Shown here: in pieces, positions 49,051-57,000 of the stretch | Layout: the number at the start of each line of letters is the position of its first letter | Numbering within the stretch: the stretch's first letter is position 1 | Source: Streptomyces aculeolatus | GTDB taxonomy: Bacteria; Actinomycetota; Actinomycetes; Streptomycetales; Streptomycetaceae | DNA length: 64,000 nt | Assembly (NCBI RefSeq): GCF_020400605.1 | Contig: NZ_JAINRD010000002.1 | Coordinates: 310,001 to 374,000 of the forward strand | Reading direction: 5' to 3' | Position numbers and translations under genes: made by a program | Notes under the pieces: model-generated | What the model saw: only the letters and a program-made list of their open reading frames with translations | Told to the model about the DNA's origin: nothing | Database searches by the model: none

Positions 49051-50652
49051 ATGGCGACCCCCGAGCCGAGCCCCGTGGTCAGCCTGCGGGGCGTGGGAAA
49101 GAGCTATCGCGCCGTCACGGCGCTGGCCGACGTGGACCTGGACATCGCGCCGGGCGAGGTGCACTGCCTCGCCGGCGAGAACGGCGCCGGGAAGTCCACC
49201 CTGATCAAGGTGCTGACCGGCGCGGTGGCCCGCGACGGCGGCACGTACCGGGTGCGCGGCCGCGAGATGCGCACCCACGTCACTCCCGCGGAGGCGCGCG
49301 CCGCCGGCATCGGCGTGGTGTATCAGGAGCTGAGCCTGATGCCCGAGCTGACCGTGGCGAGCAACCTGAGCATGTTCGGGATGCCCGGCCGCGCCGGCTG
49401 GGTGGACCGCCGCCGGCAGCGCGCGCAGGCCCGCGAGATGCTGGCCCGCGTCGGCCTGGCCGACCTGGACCCGCGCACCCGCGTGTCGGAACTGACCACC
49501 GCCACCCGGCAGTTGGTCGAGATCGCCCGGGTGCTGGGCCAGGACGCCCGGCTCGTCGTCTTCGACGAACCGACCACCGCGCTGTCCGCGCAGGAGGCGG
49601 ACGCGCTGCTGGCCCGCATCGCCGCGCTGCGCGACGAGGGCGTCTCCGTCCTGTACGTCACCCACCGGCTGGAGGAGATGTTCGCCGTCGGCGACCGGGT
49701 GACTGTGCTGCGCGACGGCCGGCTGGTCGAGACCCGGCCGATGGCCGACTACGACGAGGACTCCCTCGTGCAGTCGATGGTCGGCCGCCGGATCGAGAAC
49801 CTCTACCCCGGCGAGCGCGCGCGGCCCGGCGACGTACGGCTGGAGCTGCGGGGCCTGCGCCCCGCCGGCTTCCCCGCGCCGGTCGACCTGACCGTACGCC
49901 GCGGCGAGGTCGTGGGCCTGGCCGGGCTGCTCGGCTCCGGGCGCACCGAACTCCTGCGCGCCGTCTTCGGCGCCGACCCCGTGCTCGGCGGCGAGATCCT
50001 CCTCGACGGCCGCCGCGTCAACGCCACGTCCCCCCGCGCCGCCGCCCGGGCGGGGCTCGGGCTGCTGCCCGAGGACCGCAAGGAGTCCGGGCTGCTGCTG
50101 GGGCTGAGCATCGAGAAGAACGTCGCCATCGCCAGCCTGCCGCGCACCGGCACCCTCGGGGTGCTGCGCCGCCGCCGGATGCGCGAGCACGTCACCGCCG
50201 CCTCCGAGGGCCTGCGCATCAAGCTCGGCGACTGGAGCGACCCGGTCTCCTCGCTCTCCGGCGGCAACCAGCAGAAGACGCTGGTCGCCCGCTGGCGGGC
50301 CACCGGCGCCAAGGTGCTGCTGCTCGACGAGCCCACGAAGGGCGTCGACGTCGGCTCCAAGGCCGACATCTACCAGGTGATCGCCGAACTGGCCGCCGAC
50401 GGCCTGGCGATCGTGGTCGTCTCTTCCTACCTCCCCGAGCTGCTGGGCCTGTGCGACCGCGTCGAAGTGGTGCGCCAGCGCCGGCTGGTGGGCTCGCTGC
50501 CCGCCGCGGAGGCCACCGAGGAGGCCGTGCTGCGGCTGGCGAGTCCCGTGGGCCCGGCGGCCGGCGCGGACCCGGCCGCGGCCCCCGCCGCCCCCGCGGC
50601 CGGCCCGCCCGGCCCCGCCGAACCTTCCGCACCGTCCCTGGAGAACCGATGA
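49051..50652 (+). CDS. Sugar ABC transporter ATP-binding protein (RbsA type)
   Basis: 533 residues, two ABC domains. Domain 1: Walker A AGENGAGKST (about 45-54), EDTTATRQLVEIARVL-like signature region and VFDEPTTALSAQ. Domain 2: GLLGSGRTE, LSGGNQQKTLVARW and LLDEPTKGVDVGSKADIY. The final ~30 residues are an Ala/Pro-rich tail. Starts 9 bp after the binding-protein stop and overlaps the permease gene by 4 bp. Confidence 0.92.
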   Translation: MATPEPSPVVSLRGVGKSYRAVTALADVDLDIAPGEVHCLAGENGAGKSTLIKVLTGAVARDGGTYRVRGREMRTHVTPAEARAAGIGVVYQELSLMPELTVASNLSMFGMPGRAGWVDRRRQRAQAREMLARVGLADLDPRTRVSELTTATRQLVEIARVLGQDARLVVFDEPTTALSAQEADALLARIAALRDEGVSVLYVTHRLEEMFAVGDRVTVLRDGRLVETRPMADYDEDSLVQSMVGRRIENLYPGERARPGDVRLELRGLRPAGFPAPVDLTVRRGEVVGLAGLLGSGRTELLRAVFGADPVLGGEILLDGRRVNATSPRAAARAGLGLLPEDRKESGLLLGLSIEKNVAIASLPRTGTLGVLRRRRMREHVTAASEGLRIKLGDWSDPVSSLSGGNQQKTLVARWRATGAKVLLLDEPTKGVDVGSKADIYQVIAELAADGLAIVVVSSYLPELLGLCDRVEVVRQRRLVGSLPAAEATEEAVLRLASPVGPAAGADPAAAPAAPAAGPPGPAEPSAPSLENR

Positions 50653-51842
50653 CCGACCTCGCCAGAGCCACCGCCCCCGCCGCAGGCGGCGGCACGTCCA
50701 AGGGCATCCAGTTCGGCAAGCGACCCGCCCGGCAGCCCGCCGACGGGGAGATCCTGCGCCTGGGCCAGGTGCTGGGCCGCACCTCCGGCGGCATCCCCGT
50801 ACTGCTGGTGCTGGCCTTCGCGCTGACCATGTCCACCGAGTCGTTCCTCACGGGCACCAACCTGGACAACCTCGGCCGGCAGGTGTCCATCTTCGCGATC
50901 ATCGCCGTCGGCCAGCTCATCGTCATCCTCACCGCGGGCATCGACCTGTCCGTCGGCTCGGTCGTCGGACTGTCCGGGATCGTCGCCGCCAAGATGGTCT
51001 ACGACACGAGCGGCGGCCTGCCCATCCTGGCCGCCGTGCTCCTCGCGCTGCTCGTCGGCGCCGCCGCCGGGCTCGTCAACGGCCTGCTGGTGGCGTTCCT
51101 CAAGATGCCGCCGTTCATCGTGACGCTCGGCATGATGGGCGCCGCCCGCGGCGCGACCCTGCTGCTCAGCGACGGCCGCACCGTGCAGCCGCTCCCGGAC
51201 GGATTCGCCGAACTCGGCGGCGGCAGCCTGCTGGGCATCTCCCATCTGACCTGGCTGATGGTGCTCATCACGATCTTCTTCGCGCTGCTGCTGCGGCGCA
51301 CCGTCTGGGGCGAATACGTCTACGCCGTCGGCTCCAGCGCCGAGTCCGCGCGGCTGACGGGCGTGCCCGTACGCCGCGTCCTCGTCAGCGCGTACGTGCT
51401 CTCCGGCACCCTCGCCGCCGCGGCCGGCGTGCTGCTCGCCTCCCGCCTCGGCAACGGCGTGCCCACCTCCGGCAACGGCTACGAACTCCAGGCCATCGCC
51501 GCCTGCGTGATCGGCGGCGCCAGCCTCTTCGGCGCCAAGGGCAGCGCGCTGGGCGCACTCGTCGGCGCGCTGGTCGTCGGCATGCTCAACAACGGCGGCA
51601 CGCTGCTGGGCATCGACCCCTTCTGGCTCCAGATCGTCATCGGCGTGCTGATCCTCGCCGCCGTCGCCACCGAGCACGTCCACAACCTGCGCCGCGGCGG
51701 CAAGGCCAAACCGGCGGCGCGCGACGGGCAGCGGGGACAGGCCGACGGCACGCCGCAACCGGACGCGCCACAACCGGATACGGGGGCCGCGGAGGACAAG
51801 ACTGCCGGTGAGCCGACCCCGACGAAACGAGCGGCACCATGA
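50649..51842 (+). CDS. Sugar ABC transporter permease (RbsC type)
   Basis: 397 residues from an ATG overlapping the ATPase stop. It has the RbsC family pattern ILTAGIDLSVGSVVGLSGIVAA, NGLLVAFLKMPPFIVTLGMMG, YAVGSSAESARLTGVPVRRV and ACVIGGASLFGAKGS across eight to ten TM helices. The hydrophilic ~50-residue C-terminal tail (Lys/Asp/Gln/Pro-rich) is cytosolic. It overlaps the kinase gene by 4 bp. Confidence 0.9.
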   Translation: MTDLARATAPAAGGGTSKGIQFGKRPARQPADGEILRLGQVLGRTSGGIPVLLVLAFALTMSTESFLTGTNLDNLGRQVSIFAIIAVGQLIVILTAGIDLSVGSVVGLSGIVAAKMVYDTSGGLPILAAVLLALLVGAAAGLVNGLLVAFLKMPPFIVTLGMMGAARGATLLLSDGRTVQPLPDGFAELGGGSLLGISHLTWLMVLITIFFALLLRRTVWGEYVYAVGSSAESARLTGVPVRRVLVSAYVLSGTLAAAAGVLLASRLGNGVPTSGNGYELQAIAACVIGGASLFGAKGSALGALVGALVVGMLNNGGTLLGIDPFWLQIVIGVLILAAVATEHVHNLRRGGKAKPAARDGQRGQADGTPQPDAPQPDTGAAEDKTAGEPTPTKRAAP

Positions 51843-53329
51843 TCATCGCGCACGACCTCGGCACCACCGGCGACAAGGCCTCGCTGCACGCCGACGACGG
51901 CACCCCGGTCGCCGCCCTGACCGAGCACTACAGCACCGACTTCCGCGCCGGCGGCGTCGCCGAGCAGGACCCCGAGGTGTGGTGGCGGGCCGTGTGCGCC
52001 GCCACCCGGCGGCTGCTGGAGCACACCGGCGTACGCCCCGCGGAGGTGTCCGCCGTCGGGTTCAGCGGCCAGATGATGGGCGCGGTGCTGCTCGACTCCG
52101 CGTACCGGCCGGTGCGGCCCTCGCTGATCTGGGCGGACCACCGCAGCCAGGAGCAGGCCGACCGGCTCGTCGCCGCGCTGGGTGCCGAGCGGGCGTACCG
52201 CCTGCTCGGCCACCAGCTCCACCCCACGTACTCGCTGACCAAGGTGATGTGGGTACGCGACCACGAGCCGGAGGCCTTCGCCCGGGTCGCCCACGTCTGC
52301 CTGGCCAAGGACTACGTCGTGCACCGCCTCACCGGCGTGCTGGCCACCGACCGCTCCGACGCCTCCAGCACCAACGCCTACGACCAGCCCGCCGGCGCCT
52401 GGTCCGCCGAGGTGCTGGCGGCGGCCGGCATCGACGCCGGGCTGTTCCCCGAGATCGTGCCGTCCACCACCGTCGCGGGCGGGCTGCTGCCCGAGGCGGC
52501 GGCGGCCACCGGGCTGGCCGCCGGCACGCCCGTCGTCCTCGGCGGCGGCGACGGCCCGCTGGCCGCGCTGGGCGCCGGGGTCATCGACCCCGCCGACGGC
52601 GCGTACACCTACCTCGGCTCGTCCTCCTGGGTCTCCCTCTCCGCCGAACGGCCGCTGCACGACCCGCGGATGCGCACCATGACCTTCGACCACGTCGTCC
52701 CGGGACGCTACGTGCCCACCGCGACCATGCAGGCCGGGGGCGCGTCGCTGGACTGGGTGGCGGAGGTGCTGCGCCCCGGCCAGGGCGGGGACCGCTTCCC
52801 CGAGCTGCTCGCGGCGGCGGCCGACGCCGACACCGCCGGCCTGTACTTCCTGCCGCACCTGCTGGGCGAGCGCTCCCCGTACTGGAACGCCGCCGCGGCC
52901 GGCGCGTTCCTCGGCCTCACCCGCCACCACGAGGAGGCCCACCTGACCCGCGCGGTGCTGGAGGGCGTGGCGTTCAACCTCGCCACCTGCGTCGGCGCGT
53001 TCCGCGAGGCCGGCCACCCCGTCGACCGCGTGGACGCGATCGGCGGCGGCGCGGCCAGCGACCTGTGGCTGCAGATCCTCGCCGACGTCTGGGGCGCGAC
53101 CGTGCGCCGCCGCAGCATCGTCGAGGAGGCCAACAGCCTGGGCGCCGCCGTCACCGCGGGCGTCGGCGCGGGCCTGGTCGACGGCTTCGCCGTGGCCCGC
53201 GACCTGTCCGAAGTCACCGCCGAGTTCACTCCCGACCCCGGCCGGCACGCCGACTACCGGCGGCGCCACGCCCTGTTCCTGGAGGCGTACGAGCGGCTGG
53301 AACCGTGGTTCGCGAAGGAGAAGCGATGA
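51839..53329 (+). CDS. FGGY-family carbohydrate kinase (xylulokinase-like)
   Basis: 496 residues from an ATG overlapping the permease stop. N-terminal phosphate-binding HDLGTTGDKASL, GFSGQMMGAVLLD, LIWADHRSQEQA, the nucleotide-side GGGDGPLAALGAG and the FGGY-type region GGGAASDLWLQILADVWG. It phosphorylates the imported sugar, probably a pentose or a related polyol/ketose. The nearest well-known members are xylulokinases, but substrate is not decided by sequence. Confidence 0.88.
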   Translation: MIIAHDLGTTGDKASLHADDGTPVAALTEHYSTDFRAGGVAEQDPEVWWRAVCAATRRLLEHTGVRPAEVSAVGFSGQMMGAVLLDSAYRPVRPSLIWADHRSQEQADRLVAALGAERAYRLLGHQLHPTYSLTKVMWVRDHEPEAFARVAHVCLAKDYVVHRLTGVLATDRSDASSTNAYDQPAGAWSAEVLAAAGIDAGLFPEIVPSTTVAGGLLPEAAAATGLAAGTPVVLGGGDGPLAALGAGVIDPADGAYTYLGSSSWVSLSAERPLHDPRMRTMTFDHVVPGRYVPTATMQAGGASLDWVAEVLRPGQGGDRFPELLAAAADADTAGLYFLPHLLGERSPYWNAAAAGAFLGLTRHHEEAHLTRAVLEGVAFNLATCVGAFREAGHPVDRVDAIGGGAASDLWLQILADVWGATVRRRSIVEEANSLGAAVTAGVGAGLVDGFAVARDLSEVTAEFTPDPGRHADYRRRHALFLEAYERLEPWFAKEKR

Positions 53330-54366
53330 GCGGAAGCACGGCCGGAGACGGCGCGGCGGGAACGCCCGGCGCGGCCGGCGTGGCGCCCATGGTGCTGGTG
53401 ACGTCGCGGTCCTTCGGCAGCGGCACCGCGCCCGTCGAGGCCGAACTCGCCGCCGCCGGGCTGCGCGTGGTGCGCGGCTCCACCGTCCACGACCCGGCGG
53501 AGCTGGCCCCGCTGCTGGCCGATGCCGTCGCCTGGATCGCCGGCACCGCGCCGGTCACCGACGCGCACCTGGCCGCCGCGCCCCGGCTCAGGGTCGTCGC
53601 GCGCTACGGCGTCGGCGTCGACAGCGTCGACCTGGCCGCCGCCGCCCGCCGCGGCGTCGCCGTCACCAACACCCCCGCCGCGAACAGCGACGCCGTCGCC
53701 GACCTCGGCGTCGCGCTGCTGCTCGCCGCGCTGCGCGGCGTCGCCGCCGGGGACCGGGCCGTACGCGCCGGGTCGTGGCAGCCGCGCCGCGGCCGGGAGC
53801 TGGGCTCCCTGACGCTCGGCGTCGTCGGCCTCGGCCGGGTCGGGCGCGGGGTGGCGCGGCGCGCCGCCGGGTTCGGCACCGAGGTGCTGGGGCACGACCC
53901 GTACCTGGACCCGGTGGTCTTCGAGGTGCTGGGCGTCCGCCGCACGCCGCTCGCGGAGCTGGCCCGGTGGTGCGACGCGGTGAGCCTGCACGCCCCCGGC
54001 GGCACCCGGGTGGTCGACGAGCGGTGGCTCGCCGGGGCCCGGCCGGGGCTGATCGTCGTCAACACGGCGCGGGCCGACCTCGTCGACGAGCACGCCGTCG
54101 CCGCGGCGCTGCGGGACGGCAGGCTCGCCGCGTACGCCGCGGACACCCTCGCGGGCGAGGGCGGCGCCGCCGCCGAAAGCCCGCTGCTGGCCGCGGAGTT
54201 CGCCGACCGGGTGGTCCTCACCCCGCACCTCGGCGCGCAGACCGTCGAGGCGGTGGACCGGATGGGCGCGGGCGCCGTACGGGCCGTCCTCGACGTGCTC
54301 GCGGGCCGCGAGCCCGCGCACCCCGTACCCCTGCCCGTACCCGCCACCGAAGAGAGCGCACCGTGA
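53326..54366 (+). CDS. D-isomer-specific 2-hydroxyacid dehydrogenase
   Basis: 346 residues, 4-bp overlap with the kinase gene. The fold is that of phosphoglycerate-dehydrogenase-like enzymes: VARYGVGVDSVDLAAA, NAD-binding GVVGLGRVGRGVARRAAGFG (about 164-183), LHAPGGTRVVDERWL, NTARADLVDEHA (Arg-containing), Asp/Glu relay and HLGAQTVEAVDR (catalytic His). There is no C-terminal ACT domain, so it is a catabolic member. It would oxidise or reduce a sugar-acid intermediate ahead of the aldolase. Confidence 0.85.
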   Translation: MSGSTAGDGAAGTPGAAGVAPMVLVTSRSFGSGTAPVEAELAAAGLRVVRGSTVHDPAELAPLLADAVAWIAGTAPVTDAHLAAAPRLRVVARYGVGVDSVDLAAAARRGVAVTNTPAANSDAVADLGVALLLAALRGVAAGDRAVRAGSWQPRRGRELGSLTLGVVGLGRVGRGVARRAAGFGTEVLGHDPYLDPVVFEVLGVRRTPLAELARWCDAVSLHAPGGTRVVDERWLAGARPGLIVVNTARADLVDEHAVAAALRDGRLAAYAADTLAGEGGAAAESPLLAAEFADRVVLTPHLGAQTVEAVDRMGAGAVRAVLDVLAGREPAHPVPLPVPATEESAP

Positions 54367-55091
54367 CCGCCCAGCAGCCCCCGTCCCCCCTCGCCGGCCT
54401 GCGCCGCGCCGGCGTCGTCGCCGTCCTCCGCGCCCCGACCCCGGAAGGCGCGCTGGCCGCGGTGGCGGCGCTGGTCGACGGCGGCGTCACCGGTATCGAG
54501 ATCACGTACTCCACGCCCGACGCGCCCGCGGTCATCGCCGAGGTACGCGCCCGCCACCCCGAGGCGCTGGTGGGCGCGGGCACCGTGCTGACCCCCGCGC
54601 AGGCCGCCGCCGCGGCCGACGCCGGCTCGGCCTTCCTGGTCAGCCCCGGCACCACCCCCGAACTGGCCGCCGCGATGCTGGAGACGGGCCTGCCCGTGCT
54701 CTCCGGCGCCCTGACCCCCGGCGAGGTCATGACCGCCACCGCCCTCGGCGTGCACGCGGTCAAGGTCTTCCCCGCCTCCCTCGGCGGCCCCGGCTATCTG
54801 CGCGCGCTGCGCGGCCCGTTCCCCGACGTGCCGCTTGTGCCCACCGGCGGGGTCTCCGCCGGCAACCTGGGGGAGTGGTTCGGGGCCGGCGCGCTGGCGG
54901 TCGGCGCGGGCGGCGAGCTGGCCTCGTCCGCGGACATCGCCGCGGGGCGCTGGGACTCGCTGACCGTACGGGCCCGGGCGTTCGCCGCGGCGCTGGCCGA
55001 GGCCCGCCGGGACGCGTCCGGCGCGGGCGACCCGGGCGACCCGGGCGACCCGGGCGACACGGCCGCCCCGGGTGCGGAGGCGGTCCGTTGA
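54363..55091 (+). CDS. KDPG/KHG-type aldolase
   Basis: 242 residues from a GTG overlapping the dehydrogenase stop. TIM barrel with GVVAVLRAPTPEGALAAVAAL, catalytic Glu in GIEITYST, GAGTVLTPAQA, VSPGTTPEL and Schiff-base Lys in AVKVFPASLGGPGYLRAL, then PTGGVSAGNLGEW. It splits a 2-keto-3-deoxy-sugar-acid (phosphate) to pyruvate and an aldehyde. The C-terminus carries a GDP tripeptide repeated three to four times from a 9-bp DNA repeat (55025-55060). Confidence 0.88.
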   Translation: MTAQQPPSPLAGLRRAGVVAVLRAPTPEGALAAVAALVDGGVTGIEITYSTPDAPAVIAEVRARHPEALVGAGTVLTPAQAAAAADAGSAFLVSPGTTPELAAAMLETGLPVLSGALTPGEVMTATALGVHAVKVFPASLGGPGYLRALRGPFPDVPLVPTGGVSAGNLGEWFGAGALAVGAGGELASSADIAAGRWDSLTVRARAFAAALAEARRDASGAGDPGDPGDPGDTAAPGAEAVR

Positions 55092-56035
55092 GCGCGGAGA
55101 CCGAGGCCGCCGCAGGCACCGCCGCGGACACGGCGGCCATGGCCTTCGTCGGCGTCAGCACCGGCGAGTCGTCCATCATGCGGATCTTCCCCGAGTGGGC
55201 CCGCCTCCTCGGCCTGCCCACCGCCCGGCTCGTCGGCTTCGACCTGCCGCCGGACGCCGAACCCGCCCGCCACCGGGCCGTGGCCGAGCGGATCCGGCGC
55301 GACCCGCTGCTGCTCGGCGCGCTGATCACCACGCACAAGATAGGCGTGTACCGGGCCGCCGCCGACCTCTTCGACGAGCTGGACGACTTCGCCAGGCTGT
55401 GCGGCGAGGTCTCCTCCGTCTCCAAGCGGGACGGCCGCTTCGTCGGCCACGCCAAGGACCCGCTGACCGCGGGCCTGGCCATCGAGGAGTTCCTCGCGCC
55501 GGCGCACTTCGCCGCCACCGGCGGCGAGCTGCTCTGCCTGGGTGCCGGCGGCGCCGGCACCGCGATCGCCTACTACCTGGCCCGCCGACCCGACGCCCCC
55601 GCCCGCATCGTCTGCACCGACCGCTCCGCCGACCGGCTCGCCGAGCTGGCCGACGTGCTCCGGCGCGGCGGCGCGGACCCGGCCCGGCTGCGTACCGTCG
55701 TCACCGAAGGGCCCGCCGACGAACTGCTCGCGGCGGCGCCCCCCGGCACCCTCGTCGTCAACGCCACGGGCCTCGGCAAGGACCGGCCCGGCTCGCCGCT
55801 CTCGCCCGCGGCGCGCTACCCGCGCGGGGCCGTGGTGTGGGAGCTGAACTACCGCGGCGCGCTCCCGTTCCTGCACGCCGCGCGTGCCCAGGCAGCCGAC
55901 CGGGACCTCGAAGTGGTCGACGGCTGGCGGTACTTCATCCACGGCTGGTCCCAGGTGACAGCGGAGGTGTTCGGCCTGAGCCTGGACACCGCGACCGTCG
56001 ACCGGCTCTCCGCCGCCGCCGAGGCCGTCCGGTGA
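55088..56035 (+). CDS. Shikimate-dehydrogenase-like oxidoreductase
   Basis: 315 residues if the TTG at 55088 (overlapping the aldolase stop) is used; an ATG at 55139 would give 298. It resembles AroE/YdiB: FVGVSTGESSIMRIFPEW, catalytic Lys in GALITTHKIG, CLGAGGAGTAIAYYLARR (NAD(P) site), VVNATGLGKDRPGSPL, and a conserved Gln near the end (HGWSQVTAEVFGL). Placement inside a sugar operon rather than with aro genes suggests a cyclic or linear sugar-derived substrate rather than shikimate. Confidence 0.78.
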   Translation: MSAETEAAAGTAADTAAMAFVGVSTGESSIMRIFPEWARLLGLPTARLVGFDLPPDAEPARHRAVAERIRRDPLLLGALITTHKIGVYRAAADLFDELDDFARLCGEVSSVSKRDGRFVGHAKDPLTAGLAIEEFLAPAHFAATGGELLCLGAGGAGTAIAYYLARRPDAPARIVCTDRSADRLAELADVLRRGGADPARLRTVVTEGPADELLAAAPPGTLVVNATGLGKDRPGSPLSPAARYPRGAVVWELNYRGALPFLHAARAQAADRDLEVVDGWRYFIHGWSQVTAEVFGLSLDTATVDRLSAAAEAVR

Positions 56036-56973
56036 GCGTGCGCACGGTCCTCGGCGACCTGCCCGCGGACCGGCTCGGCAGGACCGACTACCACGAGCAC
56101 CTCTTCCAGGTCTCGCCGCTGCTGCCCGGCGACGAACTCGACGACGAGGCGCGCAGCGGGCAGGAGGCCGCGTACCTGCGGGCGGCCGGCTTCACCGCGA
56201 TGATCGAGGCGACCCCGGTGGGCCTGGGCCGCGACCCGGCGGGCGTCGCCCGCATCGCGCGGGCCGCGAGGCTGCACGTCGTGCACACCACCGGCGCACA
56301 CCGCGAGCCGCACTACGCGCCCGGCCACCCGCTGCTCGCGAGGACGGAAGCCGAGCTGGCCGCGCTCTTCACCGCCGAGCTGATGGACGGCATGTACGCG
56401 GACGCGGAGCTGACGGTGCGGACCGGGCCCGCCGTGCGTGCCGGGATCGTCAAGGCCGGCGTCGGGTACTGGTCGATCAGCCCGTTCGAGCACCGGGTGC
56501 TCGCGGCGGCCGGTGCCGCCCACCGGGCCACGGGGGCGCCGGTGATGGTGCACCTGGAGTACGGCAGCGCGGCGTTCGAGGTGCTGGACGAGCTGGCCGG
56601 GCACGGGGTGCCGGCCCACCGGGTCGTCCTCGCGCACGCCGACCGCAACCCCGACCCCGGGCTGCACGCGGAGCTGTGCGCGGCCGGCGCGTACCTCGGC
56701 TACGACGGCATGGCCCGCCACCGCGGCCACCCCGACTCGACCGTGCTGGGCTGCCTGCTCGCCACCGCCGAGCGCGCCGGACCCGACCGGCTGCTCCTCG
56801 GCGGCGACGTCGCCCGCCGCGCCCGCTACCGCGCGTACGGCGGCATGCCGGGCCTGGACTACCTGCCGCGCCGCTTCCTGCCGCGCGTCGCGGCCGAGGG
56901 CGGCGAGGCGCTGGCCGACGCCGTCACGGTGGCCAACCCGGCGCGGCTGCTGGACTGGAGCGGCACGCCCTGA
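56032..56973 (+). CDS. Phosphotriesterase-family hydrolase (possible sugar lactonase)
   Basis: 313 residues from a GTG overlapping the previous stop. Binuclear-metal TIM barrel: DYHEHLFQ (HxH), bridging Lys in GIVKAGVGYW, His in VMVHLEYG, VLAHADRNPDPG and Asp in LLLGGDVARR. Members include lactonases that open sugar-acid lactones. As the last gene of a nine-gene operon with a dehydrogenase and KDPG-type aldolase, it may hydrolyse a lactone intermediate; phosphodiester or phosphotriester substrates are less likely here. Confidence 0.82.
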   Translation: MSVRTVLGDLPADRLGRTDYHEHLFQVSPLLPGDELDDEARSGQEAAYLRAAGFTAMIEATPVGLGRDPAGVARIARAARLHVVHTTGAHREPHYAPGHPLLARTEAELAALFTAELMDGMYADAELTVRTGPAVRAGIVKAGVGYWSISPFEHRVLAAAGAAHRATGAPVMVHLEYGSAAFEVLDELAGHGVPAHRVVLAHADRNPDPGLHAELCAAGAYLGYDGMARHRGHPDSTVLGCLLATAERAGPDRLLLGGDVARRARYRAYGGMPGLDYLPRRFLPRVAAEGGEALADAVTVANPARLLDWSGTP

Positions 56974-57000
56974 GGCCGCGGTCCCTCAGCCCGGGGCCCT

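Noticed and set aside
55025..55060. CRISPR-like or mobile repeat in the aldolase gene
   Set aside because: It is a simple 9-bp in-frame repeat encoding GDP units with no spacers.
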